NCBI GenBank assembly: GCA_013396655.1 | Contig: WBMV01002763.1 | Location: 186,573-250,572 of the forward strand | Reading direction: 5' to 3' | Source: Campylorhamphus procurvoides | Taxonomy: Eukaryota; Chordata; Aves; Passeriformes; Dendrocolaptidae | DNA length: 64,000 bases | Part shown: positions 26,116-38,562 of the stretch, one piece after another | Position numbering within the stretch: position 1 is the stretch's first letter | Layout: every line of letters begins with the position of its first letter | Translations under genes and position numbers: made by a program | Notes under the pieces: model-generated | What the model was told of the DNA's origin: nothing | The model's input: only the letters and a program-made list of their open reading frames with translations | The model's database searches: none

Positions 26116-27090
26116 AGCACTGGGCATGAGAATGGAATTTACATTTTGCAGTTATAAAATGAAGCAAGTCAAAAATGTTAATCCACAGTGACAGATGACT
26201 CAAACTGGAGTGCTCCAGCTGCCTGAAGTCTTACACCAGTGCCATAATACACTCCCAACCACAGGAGTGTGGCACCTGTTTGCTCACAGGGCAGGGTTGG
26301 TGGTTTAGCCCTGTTATTTGCTTCATAAGCTTCCTCTGTGATTTTCTCCATAGCTTGATGTGTACATGGCTCCCATTAGGGCAGATTCAAAGGAATTTGG
26401 GTTTCAAATAACAGTGACAGTTGCTGGAGAGATGTCCAGACCAGGTTTGGTTTGCTGTTCTTCTCTTTTAAATCTTTGACTGCAGACTACAATGAAAAGC
26501 AACACACAGCTACTCTCATAATGATTATGTTGTTCTGTGGTTTCTTTTATTTATTTGTCTGTTTTATTAAAAGATGTCTAAGCAAATTGAATCAACTGGT
26601 TAGTCAACACTGAAATGACACATCTATACCTCAGTCAACATTCAAAACCATCCCTGCAGAGGCTCACTGGAGCAGCAAGATAATTTATTTATCCATTTAG
26701 ATTTTAAGCAGACCTACCTCACATCCCAAGCAGAACACGCACTTTGGGAAAGAAACCCCAAATAAACAAAACAACAAAAACCTCCACAAACTTTGAAGAC
26801 CTTAGGAAATTAATCCTATTTCTATGGAAACAGCAATGAAGTTTGCATCTATTGGCAGCTGCAATCAAATCTTCTCCGAGGTGATTAACATATTAATTGT
26901 GGTTCATCTACAAAAAACAACCTCGTCTCTTTACTTACTAATTCTTCGCTGTTGCACATACTTTTGTTTCACGCTTGTTTCAATGTCAAGCTTTCCTGGC
27001 TTATTACAACACAAGGCTTTTCTATTCCTCTCACCCAACATCCTATTTCCCCAGAAGTCCCCAGTCTTACTCCCCAGGTGCTTTACATAC

Positions 27091-27242
27091 CCTTATCATC
27101 AGAACAGCTTTCCTGATGTCCCGAACTCCATCATAAACCAGGCGGGAGGCATCGATGAACTCGTTCTCCTCGAAGGGCTGGGGGACATTGGCACTCAGGG
27201 CTTCAATGGCCACCTCAACTTGCTCGGCAAAACGTGGCATCA
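27091..27242 (-). CDS. CTNNA2: CTNNA2 coding exon D (end of M3, ~residues 581-631)
   Basis: This 152-bp exon encodes (V)MPRFAEQVEVAIEALSAN through DIRKAVLMIR, a split valine then 50 codons, ending in phase 0. It completes the M3 bundle. The segment SANVPQPFEENEFIDASR is of CTNNA2 type, since CTNNA1 has SSDPAQPMDENEFIDASR here. The acceptor is gtttaacccag with a short pyrimidine tract. The donor is AGG|GTATGT, usable but less canonical. The last codon is AGG (Arg), which matters if the next exon is skipped: Arg would then directly precede Ala-Ile-Met of exon F. The open frame continues past the 5' boundary into intron only by chance. Confidence 0.97.
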
Positions 27243-28079
27243 CTGGGTTAAACACAGAGAAAGGCAGGAAGCTTAGACACCTCCTTTTGTTGACCATTCT
27301 CCCCTTGCTCTTGGGCAGAGATGCTTCCCAGCAGAGGTGGAACACACTGTCCTTACGATTTCAAGACCCAGGAAGGCTCATGGCATGTGTTTGTAGTGAT
27401 GCTGCACATGGAGACACCTGGCACAGTTTCTGACAGCACAAAAATAATGGTCTGTATGTTCTCTCCTCCAGTTGCACAACAAAGAAGGTAAAACTTCCTT
27501 TAAAAAGTGTGATTTACTAACATTTAGAAGGCTGCAAGATACCTGAGCAATCAGTAAAGTACATTTAAAATCTTTACAACTTGGAATGATCACAGTGCAT
27601 ATTTATATGAAATGATCAAAGCAAACTGTAGCCATTATGCCCACACATTTAGAGAACTAACTGCAGTGTAGCTCCTGCTGAATAATAATAATTATGTAAA
27701 GTATGAAATTCAAAATCAAGCACATTACTTTGGTGAAGGCACATAAATGAAACTTCTGTTTCTTCACTATCATCATGTATTCAACAAAAAAAATAGTCAT
27801 AGATATTAGCTAACAGTATTATAAATTGTGGTATGAACTTTTTAATACATATCTTATAGCAATTATTTACTTCTGTAACTAGTTTCAGGGCATTCCTTGA
27901 AGCAGCAAGAGGCTTTTCTCCAAATTTGAAGGTATAATCACTTTCTGCCTATCATTTTTGCAGAAAGACAAATCTTCCCCAAACCAGCCCTCTAACAACT
28001 TAAACCCAAGTCCTACAGACAGGAACATGAATGTCAGGTCCTACTGATTATAATGCACCTACATGCCTGTACTTATCTA

Positions 28080-28082
<3 letters not shown>

Positions 28083-28110
<28 letters not shown>

Positions 28111-28111
28111 T
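28083..28111. repeat. (AT)n microsatellite
   Basis: A perfect AT dinucleotide run of about 14 units. Confidence 0.95.
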
Positions 28112-28836
28112 ACAATGCTCCTACACTCTTGTACTTATTTACTGCTCTTCAAAATGTTAACCTTACTATCAGAGGACTGTGCTCTTAAATAAATATAATC
28201 AATGTTACATTTGAGACTGCGATACAAAATCCAGTGGGATTAATTCTTCAAAATTTAAGGAACTTGGGACAAGCTTAAGATTTATAGATAGTCATTTTTA
28301 CATTATATTCATATAATTTTTAATCTAGCATTTAGGTACCCAAATCATGTACCACTGGCTTTACTATTTTGGCAATGTAATTGGAAGAACAGGAAAGGAT
28401 GATTCTTAAGTCAGTCAGTTGCCCTTTTTTGTTAAAATATTACCTTTCCTGACCATATTTTCCCCAGACCTTCTTTTTAGTGCACTTTTTGGTAACTTGA
28501 ACCCAACTGATGACTACAAAGGGGGATTTCCAGTGTTATTTTCCAGGGACAATCTTTCCTAGGAAGGAAACTCCCACTGTGGCATGAAACCGCATTTTCT
28601 ACTTGATCGAATGTCCTTCAATTTATTTCACTTACAATGAAAACTACATTTTTATGCATCTTACTTATTCTTAGATTTAAAGTAAAACCACAAAAAATCA
28701 TGATTCTAGACCAGTTTACATTTTGAAGAACAAGTGGCAGCAACTATGAGCTCAAACTTTCTGACATTTCAGTATTACTCACTGGATATTAATGGGGAAC
28801 CCTTTTAAAGTTCAAGATACAGTGATTCAAATCTTG

Positions 28837-28878
28837 TGTATATGTATATATACACACACACACACATATATATATATT
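28837..28878. repeat. Compound (TA)n(CA)n(TA)n microsatellite
   Basis: The run tgtatatgtatatata is followed by seven or so CA/AC units and another TA run. It inflates the repetitive Tyr/Ile/Cys/Val frame on the minus strand (28805-28993), which is not a gene. Confidence 0.93.
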
Positions 28879-31800
28879 TGTTCATGTACACAGATGAAAG
28901 AACAAAATTGAATCCTCTATGCAGATAATAGTAAGTGCCTGGGATATATTGAAAAAATATATTGAAGAAAATAGGAAAAAGTGACAGAAACAATAGACTT
29001 TAAAAAAGTAAACATTAACAAAACATTGCCAGGCAGAGGGGAAACATTCTAATTAGAAAAGGAGTTTGAGAGAGCTGGAAGTTTTGGAAGGAATATTAAT
29101 AAATACATATATCAAATTAACTTAATTAATAGAACACTTGCTTTTGTAGTAGGAGACTAATATGATTGCATAAAGAAGTCTTTAGCCAGAATAACAAAAA
29201 GCGATCATTAAAAATACAATGAAAACAAGTAAACCTAAAGAATGAAAGAGAATTTATTTAGGGTCATAGGGATAAAACAGGTGAATCTAGAGGTGCAAAA
29301 ATTACAACAAGAAAAAGGAGGTAAAGAACCCTAATATTTAGAGCTAACTTAAATTTAAACTTAGATGTCTGTCTAGAATTTCCTAACTAGTAAAGGTGCT
29401 CAGGTATTTGAAATAATTAAGAGCAGATGCTGCAGACCTGAATTAGGAATGGGCAGTTTGGAGAATATCTACTTAAACACAAGGAAATTTAACTATTAAA
29501 TATGTCTTTAAGTTACCAGAGCATAGTAAAATTTACCCTGTAGTTCTTAAGAAAATAATGAAAACAATTTACGAGCCAGCTTTTAGAACTCAAGAAAAAC
29601 AACAACAGTGAAAATCCCAGGGATTTAGAAAAAGAAAAAAGACACGACACATATCTATTATTATGAAGCTAGAGAAAAAAAGGAAGGGAGATTTACAGGG
29701 TATTCAACACAATTTTAGTACTCAGAAATAAAATGAAACATGACACAGAGCAATTAATTTTTAATTATCTTGTAAATAATGAGCAGATGTTGGACAGGCA
29801 ACAGATTTGTCAGAATATGTTGCACCAAGCTTTTCCAATCTTTTCCTTGACAGGGTGGGCATCAGTGGGTGGGGGGAAGAGAGATGATACAGCTTGACTT
29901 TGGTAAGATCATTGACATGGCCAAATGTGACTTCCTTAGAAACAAAACATGGCAAATGTAAATTAAATCACTGCAAGGTGGAAAGTTTAATTTTGTTCAT
30001 TTTCCTAAATTAACCTGACCACGTGTAATACCACAATGACTTGAAGCTTCTTTCATCAGTTCTGACTTTGCAGACCTGGCTATAATTTAGTCCTTAATTT
30101 ACATTGCTACACGTGGACATTATCTGCTTTTTCAAAATGGAAATGGCTATTAAACTACTTTATGAATTGCTTGCTTTGCCAGCTGCATTTTTACCTCAGT
30201 GCTCACTTTTGATTAGACAAGCAAGAAAAAACATCTTAAACTAATAAGATGCTATTACTTATAGCTCCTCTAAGCATATGTGGTCATTTAATGCACTGAA
30301 GTTTTTGAAAATTGAGTTGAGAACTGTATTATTCTCTAGTTAAGGTTATTGAGCTCCATGACAAAAAACCTGCAGTCCTTCTTATCCATCATTTACTGTA
30401 CAAAGAAGGATATTCTTATCCCAACAGTGAAAGAAATCTGAGTAAAATTCAGGCAAAGGCAAGAATCTGCATCTGGAATTAAAACTTGCAAATGCATCAG
30501 ATAGAGAGTGATTCATTTATTATGCACGGAGAGATTGGCTATGAATTTTAGATTCAGGAGCAAATCAATACTTCTGGGAAAAATTTAACATTGCTTTCTT
30601 AGTTTGAGCTGTGGCCTTGAAAACATATGCTTGGACTGAAAAATGTGATCCATTAACATCTCTTGGCCTAACTACATGAATTACTTAGGCACCTTGCATA
30701 AATGTTGACAGAATCAGGTCCCAAGTTAATAGCAACACTTCTAATTTACTGACTTTGTCATTCCATCGAATAAAGATTTTAAAGTCTTTCTGTGGATGAG
30801 TTTTCAATGGCACTGAAAGGAAGATCACTGCCAACAAAATGTAGGTTGAATGGCTGCTGGAGAAAAACTGGGACTCAGCAAAGTTGAAATTAGTTCCATT
30901 TTATCAATTGATTAATTCTTTTAAATTAAGTGTTTTTTGCTATCAGCATAATGGAAAACTAATGCAACACCACGGGTGAATTCATGCCTTGATAAAACTT
31001 GTATTTTTTGGTGAACCAACCTTTTCCACAAAGAAAATATTTTCTCTAAAGCTCTTCTTGTTTTTCTCCTACCCACCCACATCTCCTACATATTAAAATT
31101 ATCAAGTAATTATCTGTTTTCTAAAAATATATTCCCTATTGCCTTTTTTTTCGTATGGCAATCAGTTTGTATTGCAATTTTTGTACATAAAAACATCGCT
31201 GCAAAATTTTGTTTAGTGGTATGGGAACAATAAGATCACTGACAGACAGCAATATGTGAGGTTATGTAATACAATTATTGAGAGAAAAATTTAAAAATGT
31301 TTGGGCGTTACTGTGCACAGCATTAGAACAAAAAAGTTTTATTAATATGCAAGATTAAATGAATGCCTCGGTAATTTACTGCACTTTTATGGCCTTATTA
31401 TTTAGGAACTTGAGTTCCTCGGAATCTTAAGTAGATGTGGATGTTCAGAAATACAGAAAGGGATAATTAAGACACAAAAAAAATCCCAATAAAGGTCAAG
31501 GACCCTCCAGGTGCATGGGCTTCTAATTCTTAGCAGCATCAATGGGAGTCAGAAAACGTGGTCTGGTTTTGTCCTTCTTCACACCATTATAAATCTGTTT
31601 CCCTACACCAAGCAGAGGGAAATTGGTGTTTCCATGAGACAATTAATCACACCTACTTAAGAAAGCAGCTCAAGTTCAACTGGATCAGATTCTGATCGAG
31701 GAGAGAGGGAGGACAGGTGTTTGCCTTTGGACAACCCAGTTCAGGGCATAAATAATCCCATTTCATGCACCAAATCCTACTACTTTTTTGGCTCTTAAAT

Positions 31801-32582
31801 TGGCTGAGCAAGACGTGGCTCCTTTCCATGCCAATCCCACTGGAAGTGAAGGGTTCCTAGAGGTCTCATCTTTGTATCATTTCTCTAGGCAGAAGATTGG
31901 TTTTGAGTGCCACCAGCTGAGCTATTTCTTAGAGCTTCATTTTAAAGAGACAAGCATGCACTTGACTCTTTCTGGCACCCAGGGATTTGGATCCAAGGGA
32001 ATCACCCTTCCCAGGGGATGTTCCCTGGAGTCAGACTGTCCTCTTGAGCTCCAGAGAAGTGACTGCTCTCCTACACCCTGCTCTATCCAGCTTTGCTCTC
32101 TGGCTAACTCTTGGCAGCTCTGTATTCATTTAACCATTTGAATTGCCCTGAAGAAATTTGATTTTCCCCATGCCTTGTTCATAAGGTGCCAATCACCTCA
32201 TCAAAGCAGACCTTAAATGGCTGTAAAAATCTGGTTTGATTTGGCTAAGATTATTCAAGAATGACACGGCAGCCCAAAGGTTTGGATCCCTACAGGGCCA
32301 GGAGTTGAAGGAAGGATCCCTGGAAACGTCTGTGCTTCCCCTACACATCGTAGTTGTTTGTGTCACATAAATCAAGAAAATTATCTAGAATGACTGGCAG
32401 GATTTTAAACCAGGAGTTATTAGGGGAGACTAATAAACTAAAAAATCCATGGATGATCCACTACATTAAAAATAAAAAAGACACTGTATTAGGAAAAAAA
32501 GCTCAACAATTATCCAGATTTAAGAGGTTTCAGTACAAGAAATTCACAAAGTTATGGCTTAAAAATTTCAGAGCTTTGGATT

Positions 32583-32680
32583 AATTTTTTTCTTTTTTTT
32601 TTCTTTTTTATTTCTTTTTGTTTTGTTTTGTTCTGGCGTTTTTTAATTATTATTTTTTATTTATTAATCCATTTATTTAC
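32583..32680. repeat. T-rich low-complexity tract
   Basis: Long T runs are broken by single C, G or A, passing into TTATTTATT-type repeats. It is A-rich on the CTNNA2 sense strand. No coding content. Confidence 0.85.
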
Positions 32681-33028
32681 TTAACTGAGGAAAGAACGTA
32701 GTCTACCAGGAAGTTTAAGATTTTAAACAGGTATTTAAATGATAATTCCTATGGCATATCTGACATACCCTGTCAAAGACAGCACAGTTTCTCAGATTCA
32801 TTTGAAAGATGAATAAGAAATGAAACGTGATACCTTATTTAGCTTGAAGTGTTTCTCAGAGTCTGTTTCTAAAAGAACTGTACATTCCTTAACAGAAGAT
32901 TCTAAGTATTTCATGAAATGTTTTTAAGTCCCAGACTCATATCACATAATTTACATTTCAGTCATGATTGTTATATTGCTAATAAAAAAGAAAAAGCTTT
33001 ATAAAGATCTACTAAAATATTATACAAC

Positions 33029-33435
33029 GTATCACAGAATTGCTTAGGTTGGAAAAGACCTCTCAGATCATCCAGTTCAGCCATTCCCCAGCCCTGCCAA
33101 GGCCACCACTAACCCATGTCCCCAAGTGCCACATCCACACATCTTTCAAATCCCTTCAGGCATGATGATTTCAACACTTCCCTGGACAGCCTGTTCCAGG
33201 GCTTGACAACCCTCTCTGCGGAGAAATCTTTCCTAATATCCAGCATAAACCACCCCTGGCACAACTTTGAGGCTGTTTCCTTTTGTCCTGTTGCTTTTTA
33301 CTTGGGAGAAGAGAACAATTCTCAGCTGGCTACACCCTCAAAGGAGTTGTAGAGACTGAGAAGGTCCCCCCTGAGCATCCTTTTCTCCCCCTAGCTCCCT
33401 CAGCTGCTCCAGACCCTTCCCTGGCTCCACTGACT
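33029..33435 (-). mobile_element. CR1 LINE 3'-end fragment (~405 bp)
   Basis: Minus-strand CR1 starting tatcacagaattgcttaggt, then ccccaagtgccacatccaca, cctggacagcctgttccagg and ctcagctgctccagaccctt. All are typical of one CR1 3'-region subfamily, which is also represented by the copy at 38.3 kb. 5'-truncated; the two short frames across it are artefacts. Confidence 0.93.
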
Positions 33436-36400
33436 AACAGGACAGTATCAAACCAACAGGTTTTCCAAGAAGTAGATATGATTTCAATATTTTGTTGCTT
33501 GGGCTGATGTATGTTTCGTTAACACACACTGTGCATAGACATATCCTGCATACAGATGCATGTATTAATTTGTTGTCATGGATGAAGAAACACCCATATA
33601 AAATTATGTTTGGGTTTTATGTGACTAGATTGGGTTTTCAGAGTGGTTATCCTCCTGTGCCCAGAGAAGTGGCCACTAAAACTCATGAGTAGAAATGTGA
33701 ATCCTTGTTAGTTCTGGCTATCAAACCCTGTGCGTGTCACAGCGGTGACTCAGGAAAGAGGAGAAGCAAAATTAGGCCAGAGTGCTAAGGCATGGAAAAA
33801 GGATGAAATGTCACTGTCCAGTGCACAAGACCATCTTGTCCCTTCTTGCTATTTACTGTTCAGTTTTCCCCCAGTGAAATGGTTAAAAGTTACCTGTAAA
33901 ATAATGAATACCCACACCCTACATCATTTTGCAGTAAACACAAGTCTTTCAGGAAGAATCAGCCCTCTCTGTCAATACACTGCACCCCCGATTTAGCCAT
34001 GGACCATAAACCCAATGTACTCAAGGTTTTCCTGAATTTATGGCCAGGTCCTGACCTTTTGGCCCTTTTGTGTTAAGTCTTCTGGCACTTCACAGAAGGC
34101 TCTAACTCAATTTGTGGGTTTTTGCAACTAAACAGAACGACATGGGAATGGAAGCAATGGATCTGCTCATGTGCAGTACAGGTGAGCTGTACATTACAGA
34201 AATTATTGGAATGTCTGTAGTTATGCTACCAAGTCTTGGGAGACAGGGACACACATACACAACCTTCAGACTTTTTCCTGACTGAATTGTCATTTGCAGA
34301 AAGATAAATGTCAGGGGAGAAGCAAGGTAAGTGTTGTTTGCCTCGTGGCCAGCACAGGAGGCAATCATGTAAGGAAAGGTACATCACAAAGTGTTCAGAG
34401 GAGGAGAAAAAATGACAGCTGCAGGGACAGATGTGTCTCACCAACTGCAGATGCCTCATCCTCCTGTCTGTTTATCCAAGACTACATGCAGTGAGCACCC
34501 CCAAAATACTGTGCCTGCTAAATGGAACTCCCTTCAGGTTAATGTTTCAAATAAAAGCTAACTCTTCAAAAAATCCCCTCCAGGAAACAGCCCCATGCTG
34601 TTGGACACAAAATGGGTTATATAACACAAGCAAACCACCCCTTCTGGCTCAGTTATGAGTTTGTGTATATCCCAACGTAGGTGTGTGTAGGCAAGGGCAG
34701 GCAAGGAATACCAGTGCTTTTATTTAAAAGATTATTGTACAATTCACACTTGTATTCTCAAAACATTCTGTTGGAGTGAGTGGATATTCACTGCATTTTT
34801 CTGCCTTTATTTTCTAGACTTGGGAAGTTTCTACTTCCACCACCATCAGCCTTATTTTAAAAAATGGCTTTTAATAAGATGTTTTTGAGAAGAGATTTAA
34901 AGAGTGACAACGCTTTATGAAAACAAGCAGTCCTATTATATTAACCTACTGTCCACTATATAAGGTGTCTGGCACATCCAAAATATATAATTCTGGTGTT
35001 TTTAAACTCTCACTGAGTTAAATAGCATCTAAATCTCGAATTTTCTTTAATTATGCAATCTTTATCTTGACCTCTTTCCATTTCTGGAAGCTCTTCATGT
35101 TGTGGAGATCAAAGTGGAAATAACTAGTTGGGGTATTCAGTGAGCCTTTTCTTACAACTACAGCCCAGGATTTTCAACAGCAATGTGAGGTGTGCTGTTC
35201 ATGGAAAAAGGATATCTGCTCAGCTGCCCATAATGATGCCATATTGTTCTCAGAGGATGAATTAGCTCAGAACCTTCCTGTAGGTAATATAGTTTTAACT
35301 GTTCCATTTACCTAAAGAAATTAAATAAAACTATCTTTTAGTCTTGTCTTTCCCTTACTCCCACCAGCCAAACCAGCATTTTCCTTCTGGCAAATCTTCC
35401 TTGTGCCTACTCACCTTTAATTAATACATTGTACCCCAACCACAGCTCTGACCCCTGAACATCACAGGATTTATCTTTCTGTCGGCTGAGAATTGGTCAT
35501 TTATGCTTTGCTTGTGCATTGTAACCAGCTCTTAATCCATCAAAGGCCTTAACATTCACTCCATGGCTACCCATTTTCCAAACAGCTGTGTGTGCAGGAC
35601 TTTCTGAAAAGCCTTAGAAAATCTAAATCAATGATGTTACACTCCCCTTTAGTACTGTATTCTATTTTTAAACTCTAAAGAAGGAGAAAAAAAGAAATAG
35701 TTTTTCAGCTTTCAGCCTCTAGTGGTGATTTATTTGCCTCTTATGTGTCTCATTTAATTATTTTATAATACATTTTCTAGGATTTCTTAATGTATTGCTC
35801 TGTATATTGATCACAGACTCTCTCTGGTTAAAAATTCCTGGGATCAAAACAAGCACTAGTGGAACAAAATCTTGGGGATTCTCTGCTCCTTTTTTAAAAC
35901 ACCTTTTCTTTAATAATGCATATTTTTTTTTGGTTGGTGATACCTTGACCTTTGCATTTCAGTTTAGCAAAACTTTCAAGAAAATGCCAGAGTACTTTGC
36001 AGAATAGAAGTCATAATTTCATCAAAATTCCTGGATAAATGATCTCATGTTCTCAGGATGATGGTACCCATAAGTTGTAATATAACTACCTGAGCTCCTA
36101 TAAAACATGAATTTAACACCATTTATTTTTTAAATAGGCTCCATTTTGCAATCTTTAGCACTCCTTCAGATTCAATATGGGCGCTTTTTTTATTACAACT
36201 ATGCTTAAATTCATCTTCTTGCTTCTACATTTTGTTTCCCTTCATATCACTGCTGAAAAATCCATCTTTTCTATATTTTAGTATTAGCTTTGATAATATC
36301 ATTGAGCTGCCTTCTCCCAGTGATAAATATCTTTAAAGTTTGTCCTGCTCACACTGATAAAACTCTCACAGGGTTATTGCTGAATTGCCAGTAGTGCTGA

Positions 36401-37086
36401 TTTTCAACTTTAGCCCATTCTGATAAAGACAAAATAAAAAAAAAAAAATCTGTGTCAAAACACAAGTCAGAGTGACCTACTTAAAAACCAGCGAGTTACA
36501 AAGTTATGGGGTATTTTTAAAACATGCTAAAAGCTGAAACTCAGATTTCTGGTGTGAATCAGACGATTTCATACCCCCAGTGTCCCTCACAGGAGTAACC
36601 AAAGTTCTACGGCACTTGCTGTTCCAGGATGGATTCCAGACATCCCAGTGTAAACTGAAGGAAGAAAAATAAATTGTTGGAAAGTTTTCACAATCCTTTC
36701 CAGGCATTTCTGGTCCTACTTGTTCTGCTTTTTTCTCTTTCATTTCCTGTTCACTCCCTTTCATTACAACCCTGCAAAGTCTACTCCAGTTCTCCCAATT
36801 TAAGTTCAACCCTCTGACCTTCAAAGAATGCCACAGCTTTTTCTCCTTCCTGAACCTCAGAAACCTCCAAAAGTAACATTTAGCCTCACTGAGTGTTACC
36901 TGATTTCTTTCTAGGGGCAATTCTTACTTATTTAGGAACTTGGGCTTCTTCCCTTCAGTTTTCACAAGTAATTGCTGGGTAGACTTCAATCTCCTCCTTG
37001 TCAAAGGCAATGGGAGAGTCTCAGCTGGCCTTTCCCTCTAGGACAGGGCAGTATGAAACATCTCAATACTCAGACTGAAAATTGGC

Positions 37087-37182
37087 TCTGCTTTCTCTTA
37101 CTCCCTTCCCTTTCCTTGTGTCTTTATCCTTTTACCGCTTTTTTCCTTGTCACTCTTCTTCCTTTTTTCATTTTTTTTTTCA
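37087..37182. repeat. Pyrimidine-rich tract on plus strand
   Basis: About 95 bp are dominated by C and T (for example tactcccttccctttccttg), ending in a T run. It is purine-rich on the CTNNA2 sense strand, so it cannot act as a polypyrimidine tract for that gene. Confidence 0.65.
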
Positions 37183-38314
37183 TGGACTGCCTGTAACAGG
37201 ATAATTTCAGAATTCTCTACAAATCTGAATGCCAGTACCAAATGTAAAAGAGGCCACCTCATCCTCTTTCAGGTGCCCAATGCCCATTGGCTCATATTCC
37301 TTAGAAGACCAAGCTACAGATATTAGTAAAATTTCACAGTGCCCCCAAAAATCAATCAAACAAACAAAAAATATTGCACCCTGAAGCTGTGGTTTCCTCC
37401 TGTACACAATTAAAACCTGTGAGTTTCTTGGTCCCAGCAAGCCCTCCATGGTTTTACAGGTTTCATCCTGGATTTATAAGAAAGCCAGCAAGGCAGAGTT
37501 AAGTTTTTATTTTGGTTTTTATAGGAAAATGAAAGACCCCAATTTTAAAAAGACATTAACCAATCCTTCACTCCCTAATACTGCTGTCAGAGATAAGAGT
37601 CTAACCTCTACCAAGTGCTTGGCTTTAAAGACAATTCGTTATTCAAGAGCAGGCAAGAAAGCATTAAAACACTGAAAAATCCCCAAACTCCCTCCATGTT
37701 TCCCAAAGCCTGTAAATTAAAACAACAAACAAATAAAACTTAGAAGTGAGAGCGGTTTCTAAAGTAACATTTTTGATTTCAGTTTCTCAGAACCCACCAA
37801 TATAATTTTCATTACAGATTAATTTTTTTCTCCCCTAAAAAAATCCCAAGCATTAGCAAGGTGTTTCTCTTTCCAGAATAGTATACCCCTGTAACTCCAC
37901 TGTGGATCCATCCCAGTACTCACACAGCAAATTGAAATCCCTGGAAAAAGAGGCTTAACAAAGGCTTTGCTTTCCTGAGCTGATAATTAAAATAATAAGA
38001 GAAAGGTAATGTGCTTATTTCCCTTCCACTGTCATTTAACTATATTTTTTCCCAGCTTCTGAAAGCCCTTCATTTAAAAGCCAAATAAAGGTCAATTTAA
38101 AAAGAAAAAAGGAAAAAAGAAGTAACAAAGATGAAAATGGTGAGGTATCCATGATTGTGCCTCTCACAGAGATTTTCATATGCACATCTGTGGGTGGAAC
38201 CTGAGTCCAAATAAATCACTTGCATCATTCTTCAGGGCTTGATAAAGTCTGTGCAGGACTTCGAGGTGGTGAATTGAAAGAATGAAGAAATAGATGCATG
38301 TGCTCATAGGTACC

Positions 38315-38562
38315 CATGTCATGGAATTACTGAGGTTGGAAAAGCCCTCTGAGATCATCCAGTCCAACCAGCACTGCCAAGGCCACCACTGACCATGTCC
38401 CCAAGTGCCACATCCACATGGCTTTGACATCCCCCCAGGGATGGAGACTCCACCACTGCCCTGGGCAGCTGTGCCAGGGCTGGACAGCCCTTGATATTCA
38501 ACCTGCCCCTCCCCTGGCCCAATTTGAGGCTGTTCCCTCCCCTGCTGTCCCATCCCTTGTGA
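38315..38562 (-). mobile_element. CR1 LINE 3'-end fragment (~250 bp)
   Basis: Minus-strand CR1 of the same subfamily as the copy at 33.0 kb: atggaattactgaggttgga, ccccaagtgccacatccaca and ctgtgccagggctggacagc, followed by a deletion within the family sequence and caatttgaggctgttccctc. 5'-truncated and noncoding. Confidence 0.92.

Larger units (their letters stand above)
20130..27090 (-). other. CTNNA2: CTNNA2 intron between exons D and E (6961 bp)
   Basis: Mostly AT-rich noncoding DNA with GT-AG ends (gtatgt ... ctctctccag). It contains two CR1 3' ends and a short TA microsatellite. The moderately GC-rich stretch at about 21150-22110 has several open frames of 60-112 aa, but they overlap on both strands with no recognisable domain, so I treat them as noncoding. 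Confidence 0.85.

Noticed and set aside
26824..27276. 150-codon plus-strand open frame
   Set aside because: Its second half is the antisense shadow of CTNNA2 exon D, and its first half is low-complexity intronic sequence.
28805..28993. 62-codon minus-strand frame with Tyr/Ile/Cys/Val repeats
   Set aside because: Direct translation of the TA/CA microsatellite.
36504..36920. 138-codon minus-strand open frame
   Set aside because: Same strand as CTNNA2, but no alpha-catenin similarity, no flanking splice sites that would fit the exon chain, and no recognisable domain.
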